Shown: positions 22,262 through 33,059 of the stretch, one piece after another | Layout: every line of letters begins with the position of its first letter | How positions within the stretch are numbered: the stretch's first letter is position 1 | DNA from: Arion vulgaris | Taxonomy: Eukaryota > Mollusca > Gastropoda > Stylommatophora > Arionidae | Assembly (NCBI GenBank): GCA_020796225.1 | Contig: CM036759.1 | Coordinates: forward strand, 65,008,590-65,072,589 | DNA length: 64,000 nt | Direction: 5' to 3' | The notes under the pieces: model-generated | What the model was told of the DNA's origin: nothing | Database searches by the model: none | The model's input: only the letters and a program-made list of their open reading frames with translations | Translations under genes and position numbers: made by a program

Positions 22262-22553
22262 GCTCATTGAAGCAACGTGGGCTGCAGATCTATGTCCGAA
22301 AGAAGAAGTGAATCTACAGTTCATTGAAGCAACGTGTCGTGATCTACTGTCCGACAGAAGAAGTGAATCTCAAGTTCATTGAAGCAACGTGTGCTGTGAT
22401 CTACTGTCCGACAGAAGAAGTGAATCTTACACTACATTGAAGCAACGTGTGCTGTGATCTACTGTCCGACAGAAGAAGTGAATCTTACACTACATTGAAG
22501 CAACGTGTGCTGTGATCTACTGTCCGACAGAAGAAGTGAATCTTACAGTACAT
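22262..22553. repeat. 58-bp array, 5 copies
   Basis: TTGAAGCAACGTGTGCTGTG through GAATCTTACACTACA. The first two copies are more diverged. Confidence 0.9.
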
Positions 22554-22560
22554 TGAAACT

Positions 22561-22815
22561 ACTCGCCCGTGTGGTACCTGGGTACGCAAGGCAAGCAAAG
22601 AATCGTACCACTGCGACCAATAAAGCATGTCGTAAGAGGCGACTAATGTAGGACCTAGCGAAGCTACTATAGTAAATAAAAAGCAATGTAAAAATCGGAT
22701 GTACTGGCCTCTTTGTAGGCACATAACTGACACAATGTACAATCGCTCTTAGGATGAGATGACATAGAAATAACAAAGAGCAGTTTAACAAGTACTTGAT
22801 ATGAAGTATATGAAG
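22561..22815 (+). mobile_element. S2a SINE, full length
   Basis: CGCCCGTGTGGTACCTGGG head, TGTCGTAAGAGGCGACTAAT core and a decayed tail. Confidence 0.78.
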
Positions 22816-22829
22816 ACAACCAAGGTTAC

Positions 22830-23515
22830 TGATCCAATGTCATTACACTCGGGCATACCCACATATATTCAGTCTCACTCAACGAAATAGAAGAAGAAGA
22901 ATTGGAAGCTACTGCTACAGTGATCTGATGACTGACAGAAGAATGGAATCATAAAGTTCATTAAAGCTACGGATGCTGTGATCTGGAGCCTGACACAAAA
23001 CGACAACAACAAGAAGGTTAGAACGAAGAGACAAAGTTGTAAAGTTTACCAGCACTCCAGATGTTGTAGACACAACAAATCTTATGGTAACAATTGGTAG
23101 GTTCATTCTTTAACCATACTTCCATGTTGTTTTTCTTTTCTCTGCATTTTGTTCACCTGTTGTTAGACGTGCTTTCTGACTATTCTTCGGACTTCAATCA
23201 TCTCCCATACTTCTAAAAATAAACTGTGCTCACCTGAGCCATGACGTAAAGGAAGGCAGCTAGGCTTTTGCTCAGCGCACGTGCAATAATTCTGGAAATC
23301 CAACCCTGAGACCCTGAACGTTCTCTGTTAGGCGAACGATGTTTTATCCAAAGAGGGAACCGTTTTTTTTAATTTTTCATCCACTCACTCTTTGTTGAGC
23401 AGGGAGTGTTTTAATGAGGAGGAAGGGAAACTGGTTGAAGGAAAGAAAGGGGGTGTAGGATGATAGGAGGGGCGGGGGATGTTTCATGATGTTGGATATG
23501 AGATGAAGATGAGCG
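22830..23515. other. Unassigned stretch
   Basis: Low in window repeats apart from GAA runs and a diverged extra repeat at about 22910-22990. A 58-nt splice-bounded segment (23234-23291, minus) does not match Delta. Confidence 0.4.
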
Positions 23516-23519
23516 GGTC

Positions 23520-23812
23520 AGCTGTTGTTGGATGTTAGTTTGGAGGGAGAGTAAGGGTGTGTTTTTCTGTTTCTTTTCAGCTGTTGGATGTTAGTTTGGA
23601 GGAGAGTAGGTGTGTTTTTGTTTTCTTCTTTTCAGCTGTTGGATGTTAGTTTGAGGAGAGTAAGGGTGGTTTTGTTTTCTTTCTTTTCAGCTGTTGGATG
23701 TTAGTTTGGAGGAGAGTAAGGGTGGGTTTTTCTGTTTTCTTTCTTTTCAGTTGTTGGATGTTAGTTTGGAGAGAGTAAGGTGGGTTTTTCTGTTTTCTTC
23801 TTTTACTGTGAG
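23520..23812. repeat. 55-60 bp array, 5 copies
   Basis: AGCTGTTGGATGTTAGTTTG, GAGAGTAAGGGTGGG and a T-rich end, with indels. Confidence 0.88.
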
Positions 23813-23867
23813 TTGTTTGAGGAAGTAGGTGGAGTTTCTGTTTTCTCTAAAAAGAGTGCTATTCAGG

Positions 23868-24475
23868 GAGATAGATTGTTCAAGAGATACGATGTGCTCG
23901 AGATTGATTGTTCACGACTAAGGGAGATACGATTGTTCACGACTAAGGAGATACGAATTGTTCACGACTAAGGAGATCGATTGTTCACGACTATGAATAC
24001 GATTGTTCACGACTAGGGAAACGATTGTTCACGACTAGGAGATACGATTGTTCACGACTAGGGAGATCGATTGTTCACGCTAAGGGAGATACGATTGTTA
24101 CGACTAAGGGAGATACGATTTCACGACTAAGGGAGATACGATTGTTCACGACTAAGGGAGATACGATTGTTCACGTCTAAGAGAACGATTGTTCACGACT
24201 ACAGGGAGATACGATTGTTCACGACTAAGGAGATACGATTGTTCACGCTAAGGAGATACGATTGTTCACGACTAAGGAGATACGATTGTTCACGCTAAGG
24301 AGATACGATTGTTCACGACTAATGGAGATACGATTGTTCACGACTAAGGAGATACGATTCCGTAGAATCGATTGTTCACGACTAAGGGAGATACGATTGT
24401 CACGACTAAGGAGATACGATTGTTCACGACTAGGGAGATACGATTGTCACGACTAAGGAGATTAGATTGTTAGAC
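23868..24475. repeat. ~25-bp array, about 25 copies
   Basis: Unit GATTGTTCACGACTAAGGGA GATAC with frequent single-base losses. Confidence 0.9.
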
Positions 24476-24524
24476 TAAGACATCTAGACTGATGGAATCA
24501 GTACACAGTAACTCGGTGGATAAG

Positions 24525-24690
24525 AACAGGACAGCAATCCATGGTGGCCCAGGTTAAGAGGAAAAAATGGCGATGGGCCGAACATACCTTGCGGAAGACA
24601 CAATCGAGCGTCACTAGACATGAACTTGAGGAACCCCATGGAAAACTGTAAATGGAAGGCCTAAACAGACCTGAAGAAATATAATTAATC
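24525..24690 (+). pseudogene. LINE ORF2 C-terminal fragment
   Basis: VKRKKWRWAEHTLRKTQSSV and TRHELE match the RWIGHTLRK...TRQAL block of LINE proteins. Confidence 0.68.
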
Positions 24691-25196
24691 ATCCAGAAAA
24701 GTAATTGAAAATCCATGTGAGGAGTGGGGAGGAGGGTGGGAGCGAACTTGCCACCCTAACTGTAACATATTGACGCCTATGATTCTGAATATATTCTTGC
24801 TTCGCAAAATTTCTTTCATTTTTTTGCATTGACTGTTGTATAGGTCGTGCAGACAGATCTCGTTCTGAATACGTGAAAACATGATTGGTTTGTCCGTGTT
24901 GATTCCATCAACACGTGGCTCCCTCAAGCGGTTAACCTAATATGTTACGACATGAAGGGTACATGAAATAAATATATATTTAATATGTGGATGGGGTGTG
25001 GGTATTTTATTAAATACAACGGAAGTAGATAGAATGTGGGGCGACAAGTTGATGAATAAAGTGTATTGTGCTTTCACCCCAGAAGCCACTTCCGGGCAAA
25101 TATGAAAATCGTTTCTGATGTACTTTTCAAAAGTTGAACATACTCTAGTGTTGCCGGGACATATATGTGATTCTGTTATTATTTCTTCCAATGATG
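24691..25196. other. Unassigned stretch
   Basis: Two minus-strand open frames (24685-24927, 24937-25191) show no recognisable domain. They could be unknown repeats. Confidence 0.4.
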
Positions 25197-25197
25197 A

Positions 25198-25412
25198 TTC
25201 TTCTTCTTCTTCGACGAGCGTTCCACATCAACAACTTGTTAAACCACTTTTTGTGATTTGTATGTTGTTCCAGTTATGCCCCTACAAGTAGACACGCATT
25301 TTCTCGTCCGATTTCTGCGACTCTTTTATTTATTTGGTAGCTTCCTATGCCCTACCTTAGTCGCCTCTTACGACATGCCTTATATGTCGCAGTGTTTCTA
25401 TTCTTTGCTGGT
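25198..25412 (-). mobile_element. S2a SINE, decayed
   Basis: TTCTTCTTCTTC tail, CACTTTTTGTGATTTGTATG, CTTAGTCGCCTCTTACGACA. Confidence 0.75.
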
Positions 25413-25612
25413 ATCGTCTAACACAGAGAGCCACTGAAAAAGTATAAAGGGTGCAGAGCAAGAGGAAGATCAAGTAAAAGATGGAGCGACGGCATCAAGA
25501 ACAGATTTAAGAAAATTTTAACAGCTTACAAAGTGCATTAAAGCAAACACCCCCTCCACCCCGCCCACACACATCTATACAGAAGTAAATGGTGGAAGAG
25601 AAGAAGAAGAAG
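25413..25612 (+). pseudogene. LINE-M C-terminal fragment and 3' end
   Basis: GGTATCGTCTAACACAGAGA matches the WYRLPQRAT region. It ends AGTAAATGGTGGAAGAGAAG plus a GAA tail. Confidence 0.75.
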
Positions 25613-25747
25613 GCATATGAAGATGTTATGATTCGAATATAAACAACTAGATCAACATTTGTCATTCTGAAGAAATTATGGAGCTCAAGAATGATCATGC
25701 ATAAAACTAAGATGTCAAGGTTGTCTTTCTATTTGGAGCGAGACTGG

Positions 25748-26395
25748 AACATGGAGACATGAAGAAGACATGGAGACATGAAGACATGAAGACATGGAGA
25801 CATGAAGACATGAAGACATGGAGACATGGAGACATGGAGACATGGAGACATGGAGACATGGAGACATGGAGACATGGAGACATGGAGACATGGAGACATG
25901 GAGACATGGAGACATGGAGACATGGAGACATGGAGACATGGGACAGAACATGGAGACATGGAGACATGGAGACATGGAGACATGAAGACATGGAGACATG
26001 GAACAGAGACATGAGAACATGGAGACATGGAGACAGAAGACATGAAGACATGAGAATGGAGACATGACAGCATGAGACATGGAGCAATGAAGACATGAAG
26101 ACTAATGGAGACATGGAGAGACATGGAAGACATGAGACATGGAGACATGAAGACATGGAGACATGGAGACATGAAGACATGGAGACATGGAGACATGCAA
26201 CATCATGAGACATTGAAGACATGGAGAACATGGAGACATGAAGACATGGAGACATGGAACATGGAGACAATGAAGGACATGAGACATGGAGACATGAAGA
26301 CATGGAGACATGAAGACACTGGAGACATGGAGACAGCATGAAGACATGGAGACATGGAACATGGAGACATGGAGACATGAACACATGAACACATG
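25748..26395. repeat. 8-bp minisatellite (GAGACATG / AAGACATG)n
   Basis: About 80 units; perfect in 25800-25940, scrambled later. It begins 186 bp beyond the exon 2 donor, inside intron 2 of the Delta-type gene. It gives long MSPCLHV-type false frames. Confidence 0.93.
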
Positions 26396-26580
26396 GAGGC
26401 GGGAATTGGAGACGAAATGCAAGAAAAGGGTGGAAATATCTGGAAAAGATGGCCTTGTACAGGTTGGTTTGGAAGGCCTTGGTTGCGGACCTATGTTTCC
26501 TAGGGGGAAGGAATGTGAAGAGGAATGTTAGCAGCAGTTCTATAGCATATATATTTATTTATATGAATTGACTAACTTAC

Positions 26581-26898
26581 CGGCCATGAGAACTTTGTAG
26601 CATGGAAATAGAACATGTTCTGGCGCGAGGATTGTACAGGCAAATCCGATAAAGCTGAAAAGTCCATTGAGTTGTCTCCTAGCACAGGTGTTGTGAAATT
26701 AGCAAAAGTACAAATGGGTTGTGGATTTGTTGCGATGTTGGACTGGTAATGGGCTAGGCATACCTTGAAGAAAGTCCGGCACGGAGCCGAACATATACCG
26801 TTTTGTCGGTAGCCATTACAGCATGTGCCGTTACTTGTAAGTCCAAGGTCGTTACGAAAAGATTTGATCTGAAGTTCGAACATTCCTGTAGTATACGC
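26581..26898 (-). CDS. Delta-type Notch ligand, exon 2 (MNNL domain), partial gene
   Basis: 106 codons (residues 24-129 of the joined reading), starting after the acceptor ..CCATTACAG (AG at 26900-26899) and ending in SWP before the donor GTAAGT (26580-26575). It reads as the N-terminal MNNL domain of Notch ligands: G-M-F-E-L near the start, a CC pair (49-50), C59, C63, the signature CRTFFKVCLAHYQ (63-75), C86 and TPVLG (93-97), ending in FSWP. In Delta and Jagged this domain is extracellular, precedes the DSL domain and contributes to Notch and membrane binding. CRTFF and TPVLG favour Delta over Jagged/Serrate. Sequons NGT (46-48) and NFT (90-92) may be N-glycosylated. The exon is phase 0 at both ends, and its 3' edge sits where Delta genes split before TFSLI. 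A second acceptor (exon start 26885) is possible, but 26898 keeps the frame with exon 1. The DSL exon and EGF repeats were not found in the window. Confidence 0.93.
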
Positions 26899-27039
26899 CT
26901 GTAATGGCGGAGATGTTGAAAAGTAGCAAGACGTTGTCAAAAATTGCGAAGATGTTGTGGCGTATATGCGTCAGGATGGAAGGCAGCGTTGGAGACGTAG
27001 GAAGATCAGGAGAAACCATTATTTTGGGTTTCGTTGGTG

Positions 27040-27395
27040 TCAGTGGTTGTGACAGCCAGGCCAGGATGGTTGATATCGATGTCAGTGGTTGTGACAGACA
27101 GGCCAGGATGGTTGATATCGACGTCAGTGGTTGTGACAGACAGGCCAGGATGGTGATCGACGTCGTGGTTAGATAGGCCAGATGCTGATATCGGCGTCGT
27201 TGTGTGACAGCAGGCAAGGATGGTTGATATCAACGTCAGTGGTTGTGACAGCCAGGCAAGGATGGTTGATATCGACGTCAGTGGTTGTGACAGCCAGGCC
27301 AGGATGGTTGATATCGACGTCAGTGGTTGTGACAGCCAGGCAAGAATGGTTGATATCGATGTCAGTAGTTGTGACAGACAGGTTAAGTTGGTTGA
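27040..27395. repeat. 42-bp minisatellite in intron 1, ~8.5 copies
   Basis: Unit GTCAGTGGTTGTGACAGACA plus GGCCAGGATGGTTGATATCGAT. Its near edge is about 140 bp from the exon 2 acceptor. Confidence 0.92.
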
Positions 27396-27589
27396 CAAAT
27401 GTCCAGGGCAGCAGGTCGTAACAACGAGGAGGGAGGTGTGAGATATGAAAAAGAAGATAACAAAACATGTAAATCATTAAGATTGGCATACATGACAACT
27501 TGTTTATCTGATATATGACAGTGCTCATCAGTCTAATCTGTCAGTGCTTGTCAGTTTGATCTGTCAGTATTTGTCAGTCTAGTCTGTCA

Positions 27590-27712
27590 GTCACATCAGA
27601 AACCGGATGTGCTGGCCTACTTGTAAGCGCATAACTGGTGCAACGTAAATCGCTCTTAAGCTCAGATCACATACATATCACGCAGTGGTTTAACTGTCGT
27701 TAACTGCCATAA
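27590..27712 (+). mobile_element. S2a SINE 3' body, interrupted by S4
   Basis: GAAACCGGATGTGCTGGCCT, GTAAGCGCATAACTGGTGCA and CAGATCACATACATATCACG, then an S4 copy. A related S2a end resumes at 27897. Confidence 0.7.
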
Positions 27713-27896
27713 TACCGCTTTTTAGGGCGGTGTAGGACAGGTGGGACGAAAGACTGAGGAATTTAATGGCCGCATAGCTCGTGCAGTCGCCACGAAACTG
27801 TTCAGGTTATGAATTTTCATTATCCCTACAACAGAAAAAAAATCCCTTGGCCTTACCATGAATTGAATACGGATATAATCCATTGGGCCAGTCGCC
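27713..27896 (-). mobile_element. S4 SINE body
   Basis: Minus: CTGTTGTAGGGATAATGAAA, GTGGCGACTGCACGAGC, CCCACCTGTCCTACACCGCC. It matches 18910-19070. Confidence 0.75.
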
Positions 27897-27946
27897 CCTC
27901 TTAACAAGTGGTCGATATGGAACTTTCGAAGAAGAAGAAGAAGCAG
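27897..27946 (+). mobile_element. S2a SINE 3' end
   Basis: TCTTAACAAGTGGTCGATATGG and a GAAGAAGAAG tail. Confidence 0.7.
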
Positions 27947-28019
27947 CATACACATATACTTACTTAAAAAACTTACATACGAGTATTTCGGGCTAACGAA
28001 ATGTTACAACTGTCAAACA

Positions 28020-28436
28020 TGGCCAATAACAGAAGCTAATAATAGGACAATCATAGCGACAGAGATGAGGTGTCTTAGAAGAGCTGCAGGTGTGACAATA
28101 AGAGACTAAATTAGAAATGCAGAAATCAGAAGAAGACTGGATGTGAAACCAGTCATGCAATTCATAAAAGAACAACAGATTAAATGGTTCGGACACATGA
28201 CAAGAATGCCCTGGTATCGTCTACCACAGAGAGCCACACAGAAAAGGTATAACGAGTACAGAGCAAGAGGAAGACCTCGGAAAAGATGGAGCAACGGCAT
28301 CATGAACAGCTTTCAGAAAATGAATAACAGCTTACAAAGTGCTTTAAAACAAGCACACACACGATCACTACATTTCCCTCCCAACACTTCTATAAAGAAG
28401 TCAATGGTGGAAGAGAAGAAGAAGAAGATACATACA
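28020..28436 (+). pseudogene. LINE-M ORF2 C-terminal end, best preserved copy
   Basis: An open stretch gives MRCLRRAAGVTIRD, then RRLDVKPVMQFIKEQQIKWF, GHMTRMPWYRLPQRATQKRY, NEYRARGRPRKRWSNGI and MNNSLQSALKQAHTRS, with a stop at about 28109. It ends ACTTCTATAAAGAAGTCAAT, GGTGGAAGAG and a GAA tail. This is the C-terminal part of an endonuclease-RT protein of a non-LTR element. The catalytic RT motifs are not present, so this is a 5'-truncated insertion lying in intron 1 of the Delta-type gene. Confidence 0.85.
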
Positions 28437-28464
28437 TACATATACACACTCACATGCTTACACT

Positions 28465-28510
28465 GTCTCTGTCTCTGTCTCCTCCTCTCTCTCCCTCTCT
28501 CTCTCCCTAT
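28465..28510. repeat. (TCTC)n tract
   Basis: Pyrimidine microsatellite. Confidence 0.85.
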
Positions 28511-28744
28511 CTACTGAAGAATATATAGCATCACTTTCCACTGGAGAAAAAAACTTCCTGTGATAAGAATCCTAATGAACTTAAACAGGTGCGCTCACAA
28601 ACATATGTAGTTTGAACTTAAGGCTGCAATGTGGGTCAGTCCAGGCAGAGAAAGACAACTCACTTCTGATAACAATTTTCTCGCCTATTATTTTCTCTGG
28701 GACGGGTTAGCACAACGCAGAGAGGGTTTGCATACTTTTTTTTC

Positions 28745-28840
28745 TTCTGCCCCAGAGAGCCACACTAAAAAAGTATAACGAAAACAGAGCAAGAGGAAGA
28801 CAACGCAAAAGATGGAGCGACGGCATCAAGAAAAGGAATT
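28745..28840 (+). pseudogene. LINE-M short fragment
   Basis: CCCAGAGAGCCACACTAAAA, AGCAAGAGGAAGACAACGCA and AGATGGAGCGACGGCATCAA match LINE-M. It stops where an S2a tail begins. Confidence 0.7.
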
Positions 28841-28841
28841 C

Positions 28842-29105
28842 TTCTTCGAACGCTCCATATCGAACACTTGTTAACCACACTGTTTGGTTTGTATGTGATC
28901 TGAGCCTAAGAGCGATTGTATGTTGTGACAGTTATGCGCCTACAAGTAGACCAGCACATCCTATTTTGGAACCCTTTTATTTCCCAGGGTAGCTTCCTAG
29001 GCCCCTACCTCAGCGCCTTTTACGACATGCCTTGTAGGTCGCAGTGATACTATTCTTTGCTCCGCTTGCAAGTCACAGCACCACACTGGTGAGCTACAAT
29101 CTTAA
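28842..29105 (-). mobile_element. S2a SINE, full length
   Basis: TTCTTCTTCGAACGCTCCAT tail end, core TTTTACGACATGCCTTGTAG and a decayed head. Confidence 0.78.
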
Positions 29106-29639
29106 AAAATAATTGTGACAAAAAAATACGCATGTGAGCCGAACAACGCGGTACAGAATGGAACCCATAGCAGCTAACAGAAACTACTAAACTACTTCGC
29201 CACAGGATCCCCAACGTCTTCCTGCATCATCTACAATGACTATGCATCATGACAGGTGTCTCTGGGGGCATCACGATCAACAGGCAATGACAGATTGTGC
29301 GTGACGTAAATATCATAACCATATCGATCTGTCCACATGTTGTCAATGGTTTTTGAAAAATCGATCCAAAACAAACGCCATCATCCTCCCCACACACACA
29401 TGTCTATTTCTTTTCTCAATCTTTCAACAGATAGTATAAACCTTATTTCTTTCTACTTCTCTGTCTTTTTCATTTTCTTTAGCATCTTCAACTTCTACAT
29501 CTTTTACTTCCTCGTTTCTACTACATCGTCTAAATCATCATCTTTCACACTATCATCTACTGCGTCATTTCTATAACATCTACTTTTCTTCTACATCATC
29601 TACATCATCATCATCTACTTCGTCATTTCTATCTATCTT
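29106..29639. other. Unassigned stretch, tRNA-like debris and CTTC-rich tract
   Basis: 29160-29215 resembles the S5 tRNA-like head reversed. 29440-29640 is low-complexity CATCTACTTC sequence. Confidence 0.45.
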
Positions 29640-29887
29640 TTTCTTCTTCTTTGCGTTCGTTCTTTACATCAATTTTAATCACTCTTTGTGATATGTTTGA
29701 TCTTTGCCAAGAACGTGTATACGTTGTACATTGGTTTGGTAGGCCCCTAAATGCATAGACTTCTACACGTTTAGGACACGTGCATTCGATTTTAACCAAA
29801 CCTCCTTAGTCGCCTCTTACATGCGTGGCAGGTAACAGTGGTTCTATTCTTTACACCCCAAATTTGGGCCCCAGTAACCACTCGGCG
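29640..29887 (-). mobile_element. S2b SINE, full length
   Basis: TTCTTCTTCTTTGCGTTCG tail end, TAGGCCCCTAAATGCATAGA, CCCCAAATTTGGGCCCC and the CCACTCGGCG head. GTCATTTCTAT occurs on both sides (29622 and 29888), perhaps a target site duplication. Confidence 0.8.
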
Positions 29888-30818
29888 GTCATTTCTATAA
29901 CATCTACTTTTCTTCTACATCCACATTTCTTCTACATCTTCTACATCATCATTATCTACTTCGTCATTGCTACAACATCTACATTTTTTCTACATCATCA
30001 TTATCTACTTCGTCATTGCTACTATATATTTCCAGCTCTTTTCACATCTATTCACTTTAAATCTTCAGTGATCAAGTGGCACTTCGGCTCTAATTTCGTT
30101 TTTAATACACTTTTGCAAAATGCCAGGTATTGTGAGATTGTCAATCAAAAATACATTATGCATACAAGTGTGTTATTATCATATACTTTGTAACCGAGGA
30201 ATTATGCATACAAGTGTGTTATTATCATATACTTTTTGTAACCCGAGGAATTATGCATTTTCACTCTTTACCTATAGTGCACTGGGGGAAGGGAGCACCG
30301 GTCTTTCTTGAAAACCCAGAAACCTCCAACAGTTCCGGTCGTGTAGTGAGTGCTATGCTTAGTGCTGCGGTGACTTCTACTCAGGTAGGGTTCATCTCAT
30401 TATATACACACGTGTGTTATTATCATGTACACAAGTGTGTTCTCATTATATACTGTTTTATTATCATGTACACAAGTGTGTTCTTATTATATACACGTGT
30501 GTTATTATCATGTACACAAGTGTGTTCTTATCTTGTGCTCTGGTCATAAGTTCCACGCGACCTAATTATGCCATTTCAAGGCACTTAATCCAATCAACAA
30601 AACACACGTCTGTTTCAAATTTGACACACGAGCTCGCACATCGATTTAAGAACGGTCACCAGAAATATAAAAGTGTTGTACATCCAGGTCTTAAATCAAA
30701 CTTTATTTAGGATTTAATCCTTCTAAAATCCCTAAACAGTATCCCTAGAAATACCTAGAGAAGATGGCTAGAGACTGATATTAAAAGGATATATAATAAC
30801 GTAGGAAGAATTGGAAGG

Positions 30819-30872
<54 letters not shown>

Positions 30873-30900
30873 GAAAATCCCTAAATAGCGTCTAATATTC
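29888..30900. other. Low-complexity and ~34-bp degenerate repeats
   Basis: CATCTACTTCGTCATT-rich to 30020. Diverged repeats of ATACAAGTGTGTTATTATCA run at 30155-30260 and 30405-30530, and a (GA)n tract at 30824-30872. No gene seen. Confidence 0.7.
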
Positions 30901-30911
30901 ATAAATAGTAT

Positions 30912-30995
30912 TTCTGAGCTTGATAAAGACCTTTTTGTCGAAACGTTCCTAGATCTTGTTTTTGTACTTTGTAAAATGACATTACTTCGCTTTTA
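30912..30995. mobile_element. Solo arm of the foldback element family
   Basis: GCTTGATAAAGACCTTTTTG, GAAACGTT and GTACTTTGTAAAATGACATT match the right arm at 36210-36298. Confidence 0.6.
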
Positions 30996-31447
30996 TGTGC
31001 TCTGTCTATACCTCACGAAGGTATTCTGGTCGGAACGTTGATTTTATTTATTGTAGTTTACGCCTGTGTACAGCAAAGAATAGTAACACTGCGATCTACA
31101 AGGTATGTCGACACAGGCGACTGAGACATACAAACGTAACAAACAAAGACCTCGGTGGCGACATGGCACTAAAGAAACCTTAAATATGACGATGGAGAAG
31201 ACGAGGGAACTGGCTAAAGATCTAGAATATTTCTGTAAAGAATATGCTATATGAAGATTTGTATTTTATATGCATGGTTATTGTAGTATTTCATTTATAC
31301 GGAATGCATTGACGGATGTTTCGGTATAAATGAAGTGTTGTAATTTCCTTAAAAGCCACAACAGTATGGGGTGAGTAAAAGTGTTTATGTCAACACAAGG
31401 TTGATTGATTGATTGAGTGATTGATTGATATGACCGTCAACATTATA
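30996..31447. other. Unassigned, with a (TTGA)n tract
   Basis: 31070-31125 resembles a bit of S2a core. (TTGA)n lies at 31401-31429. Confidence 0.4.
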
Positions 31448-31715
31448 CCTCGGTGCGCCCGTGTTGTGTCAGGGTCCGCAAGTGAAGCAAAGAACAGTAC
31501 CACTGTGACCTACAAGGCATGTCGAAAGGGGTATCTAAGGTTGGTGCCTAGGAAGTTACCTAGTAAATAAACAGCGTCGCAGAAATCGGATGTGCTCGTC
31601 TACTTGTAGGTGCATAACTGACACAACGTAGAATCGTTCTTAGGCTCAGATCACATACAAATCACACAGAGTGGTTAACAAGTGCTCCATATGGAGCGTT
31701 CGAAGAAGAAGAAGA
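31448..31715 (+). mobile_element. S2a SINE, full length
   Basis: GTGCGCCCGTGTTGTGTCAGG head, core, GTGCATAACTGACACAACG and a GAAGAAGAAG tail. Confidence 0.82.
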
Positions 31716-31964
31716 AGCTATATGTTATTCCAACTCTTTCTAACACAGGATGAACTCAGTGGCGGTGCACGACCTCCTTAACACCGGCGAAGATCCCCAA
31801 TGTGATTTTGAATATGGGACTATTTATTGCAGAAATGTTATTTTAGTCCCTATATGAATTTTGCACAGTCAGCTGCTTAGCAACCTACTTTTATGAATTT
31901 TTCACCTGTCAGCGGTTCTTTTACGTGTGTCAGGGAAGTTGAAGATGGGAGGGGGGTTCTTCGG

Positions 31965-32190
31965 TCTCTTCACGACTGCATATTGGATGAAGATACTCAA
32001 ATAGATGTTGAATCGATCCAGCGATTTAAGCAGTTTGGAGTTACCGTTGTACAAGTAGAACTGGATGCCTGAGGGGCAGAGTGAGGAGTGTGTTCAACCA
32101 GTGAGCCACCGGAACCATACGTATGCATACCCTGTTGGGTGAGACTGAACATTTATGGGTCTGTCCAGAGTGTAATAACGTCAGTTCATT
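31965..32190 (+). pseudogene. LINE-E2 post-RNase H tail fragment
   Basis: DEDTQIDVESIQRFKQFGVT and, after a frame shift, GETEHLWVCPECNNVSS. Same order as 18600-18850. Confidence 0.72.
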
Positions 32191-32385
32191 AACCAGTTCA
32201 ACTTGAACACAAAACCGAAGTTGTATCGTCTGTCTCCGATAGGACTAGAAACTCCAATCTTACCTACACTGAGATCAGGGATCTCTGGAATGAATAATGT
32301 CCCGACCGCTTCACGTAGGCAACGAACCTCGTATCTTTAGAACGAAAAGCGAACGCGTTACCTCTACGACACAGAAACCCCCACA
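32191..32385 (-). mobile_element. S1 SINE, head half
   Basis: TCGTCTGTCTCCGATAGGAC, CTACACTGAGATCAGGGATC and a decayed tRNA-like head ACGCGTTACCTCTACGACAC. Confidence 0.72.
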
Positions 32386-32683
32386 AAAAAACACAAGGAT
32401 ATAGCAATAGCGAAATGACAAAGGAGTAGAAATTGGGGGATACCGCTTCGCAGAGCATTTGGGTTACACTGGAATCTAACACGAATTTACCGGCAGCTGT
32501 AGTATACCTGGCTGTTCAGCGGAAAACTCACTACTCAACCGTACACAGGTAAGAGGAGAGGTGAAGGGTGAGCCAACGCAGTCACTTTACGAGTAAGAGA
32601 TGAGTGCCAGAAATTTGGTGAACTTGTGTGTGTGTACGTAAATATAAAGTATGTACAGTTTCGTAAAAGAGATTTATATATGC
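32386..32683. other. Unique part of intron 1 next to exon 1
   Basis: No repeat family seen. Confidence 0.4.
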
Positions 32684-32689
32684 ACTTAC

Positions 32690-32758
32690 CTGGCGGATAC
32701 CTGTGAGAAAGTATATAATCCAAACAACGGCATGTAGAGCCGTTTTACGCGGACTCAT
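32690..32758 (-). CDS. Delta-type Notch ligand, exon 1 (signal peptide), partial gene
   Basis: Twenty-three codons from an ATG at 32758 down to 32690, followed at once by a consensus splice donor GTAAGT (32689-32684). The peptide starts MSPRKTALHA and continues with a hydrophobic stretch (VVWIIYFLTGI) ending in RQ. It has the n-region and h-region of a secretory signal peptide. The ATG has A at -3, and an in-frame TAA (32803-32801) lies 45 nt upstream, so this is the first usable start in frame. The exon ends on a complete codon (CAG) and joins in phase 0 to the MNNL exon at 26898. In Delta genes a short first exon commonly carries the signal peptide just ahead of the motif xFEL. The exon is too short to appear as an open reading frame of its own. 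The call depends mainly on the match to exon 2; transcript evidence is lacking. Confidence 0.85.
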
Positions 32759-33012
32759 GTTAATATTTTTTACTCCACTAGGATTGTATGTATTCCACTT
32801 TTAACACTGTCGACACTACAACCTCGTCTGGTCGGTTACACGTACTAGTCTTGTAGTGAGTGTCCATGAATCGACGCGGCAACATCGTCCGCGCGTAGCT
32901 CGCGAGACTTGGCCCTGCCCTCTTTTGCTCTTGATTGACAGCGCTGGCTGAAAATAGAAAGGAAAAAAATAAGAGGGGGCCTCTTTCAGTTACAAAGCCT
33001 GGGCGATAATAG

Positions 33013-33025
33013 CGCGTGGCACGTG
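33013..33025. promoter_or_regulatory. Paired CACGTG / CACGCG sites
   Basis: The minus strand reads CACGTG (33025-33020) followed by CACGCG (33018-33013). These are an E-box and a HES class C core, 35 bp from the palindrome at 33060. The cluster supports a bHLH-responsive element upstream of the Delta-type gene. Confidence 0.42.
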
Positions 33026-33059
33026 GACTCTACCCCACCGCCGTCCCCAATCTTACTAC

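Larger units (their letters stand above)
26899..32689 (-). other. Intron 1 of the Delta-type gene
   Basis: GTAAGT at the 5' end (32689) and a pyrimidine-rich tract plus CCATTACAG at the 3' end (26899) bound a 5.79 kb intron. It holds a 42-bp minisatellite next to the acceptor, S4 and S2 SINEs, LINE-M fragments, microsatellites and an RNase H tail fragment. All of this is non-coding as far as I can see. Confidence 0.82.

Noticed and set aside
23234..23291. Possible Delta exon 3 on the minus strand, with good splice signals
   Set aside because: The acceptor TTTCCAG and donor GTGAGC look real, but no frame matches the expected TFSLIIEAW continuation.
24685..25191. Two minus-strand frames of 80 and 84 residues near the Delta-type gene
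   Set aside because: No resemblance to DSL or EGF sequence and no paired splice sites that I could support.
25707..26422. Overlapping open frames rich in MSPCLHV or METWRHGD
   Set aside because: They are products of the 8-bp minisatellite, which is open in several frames.
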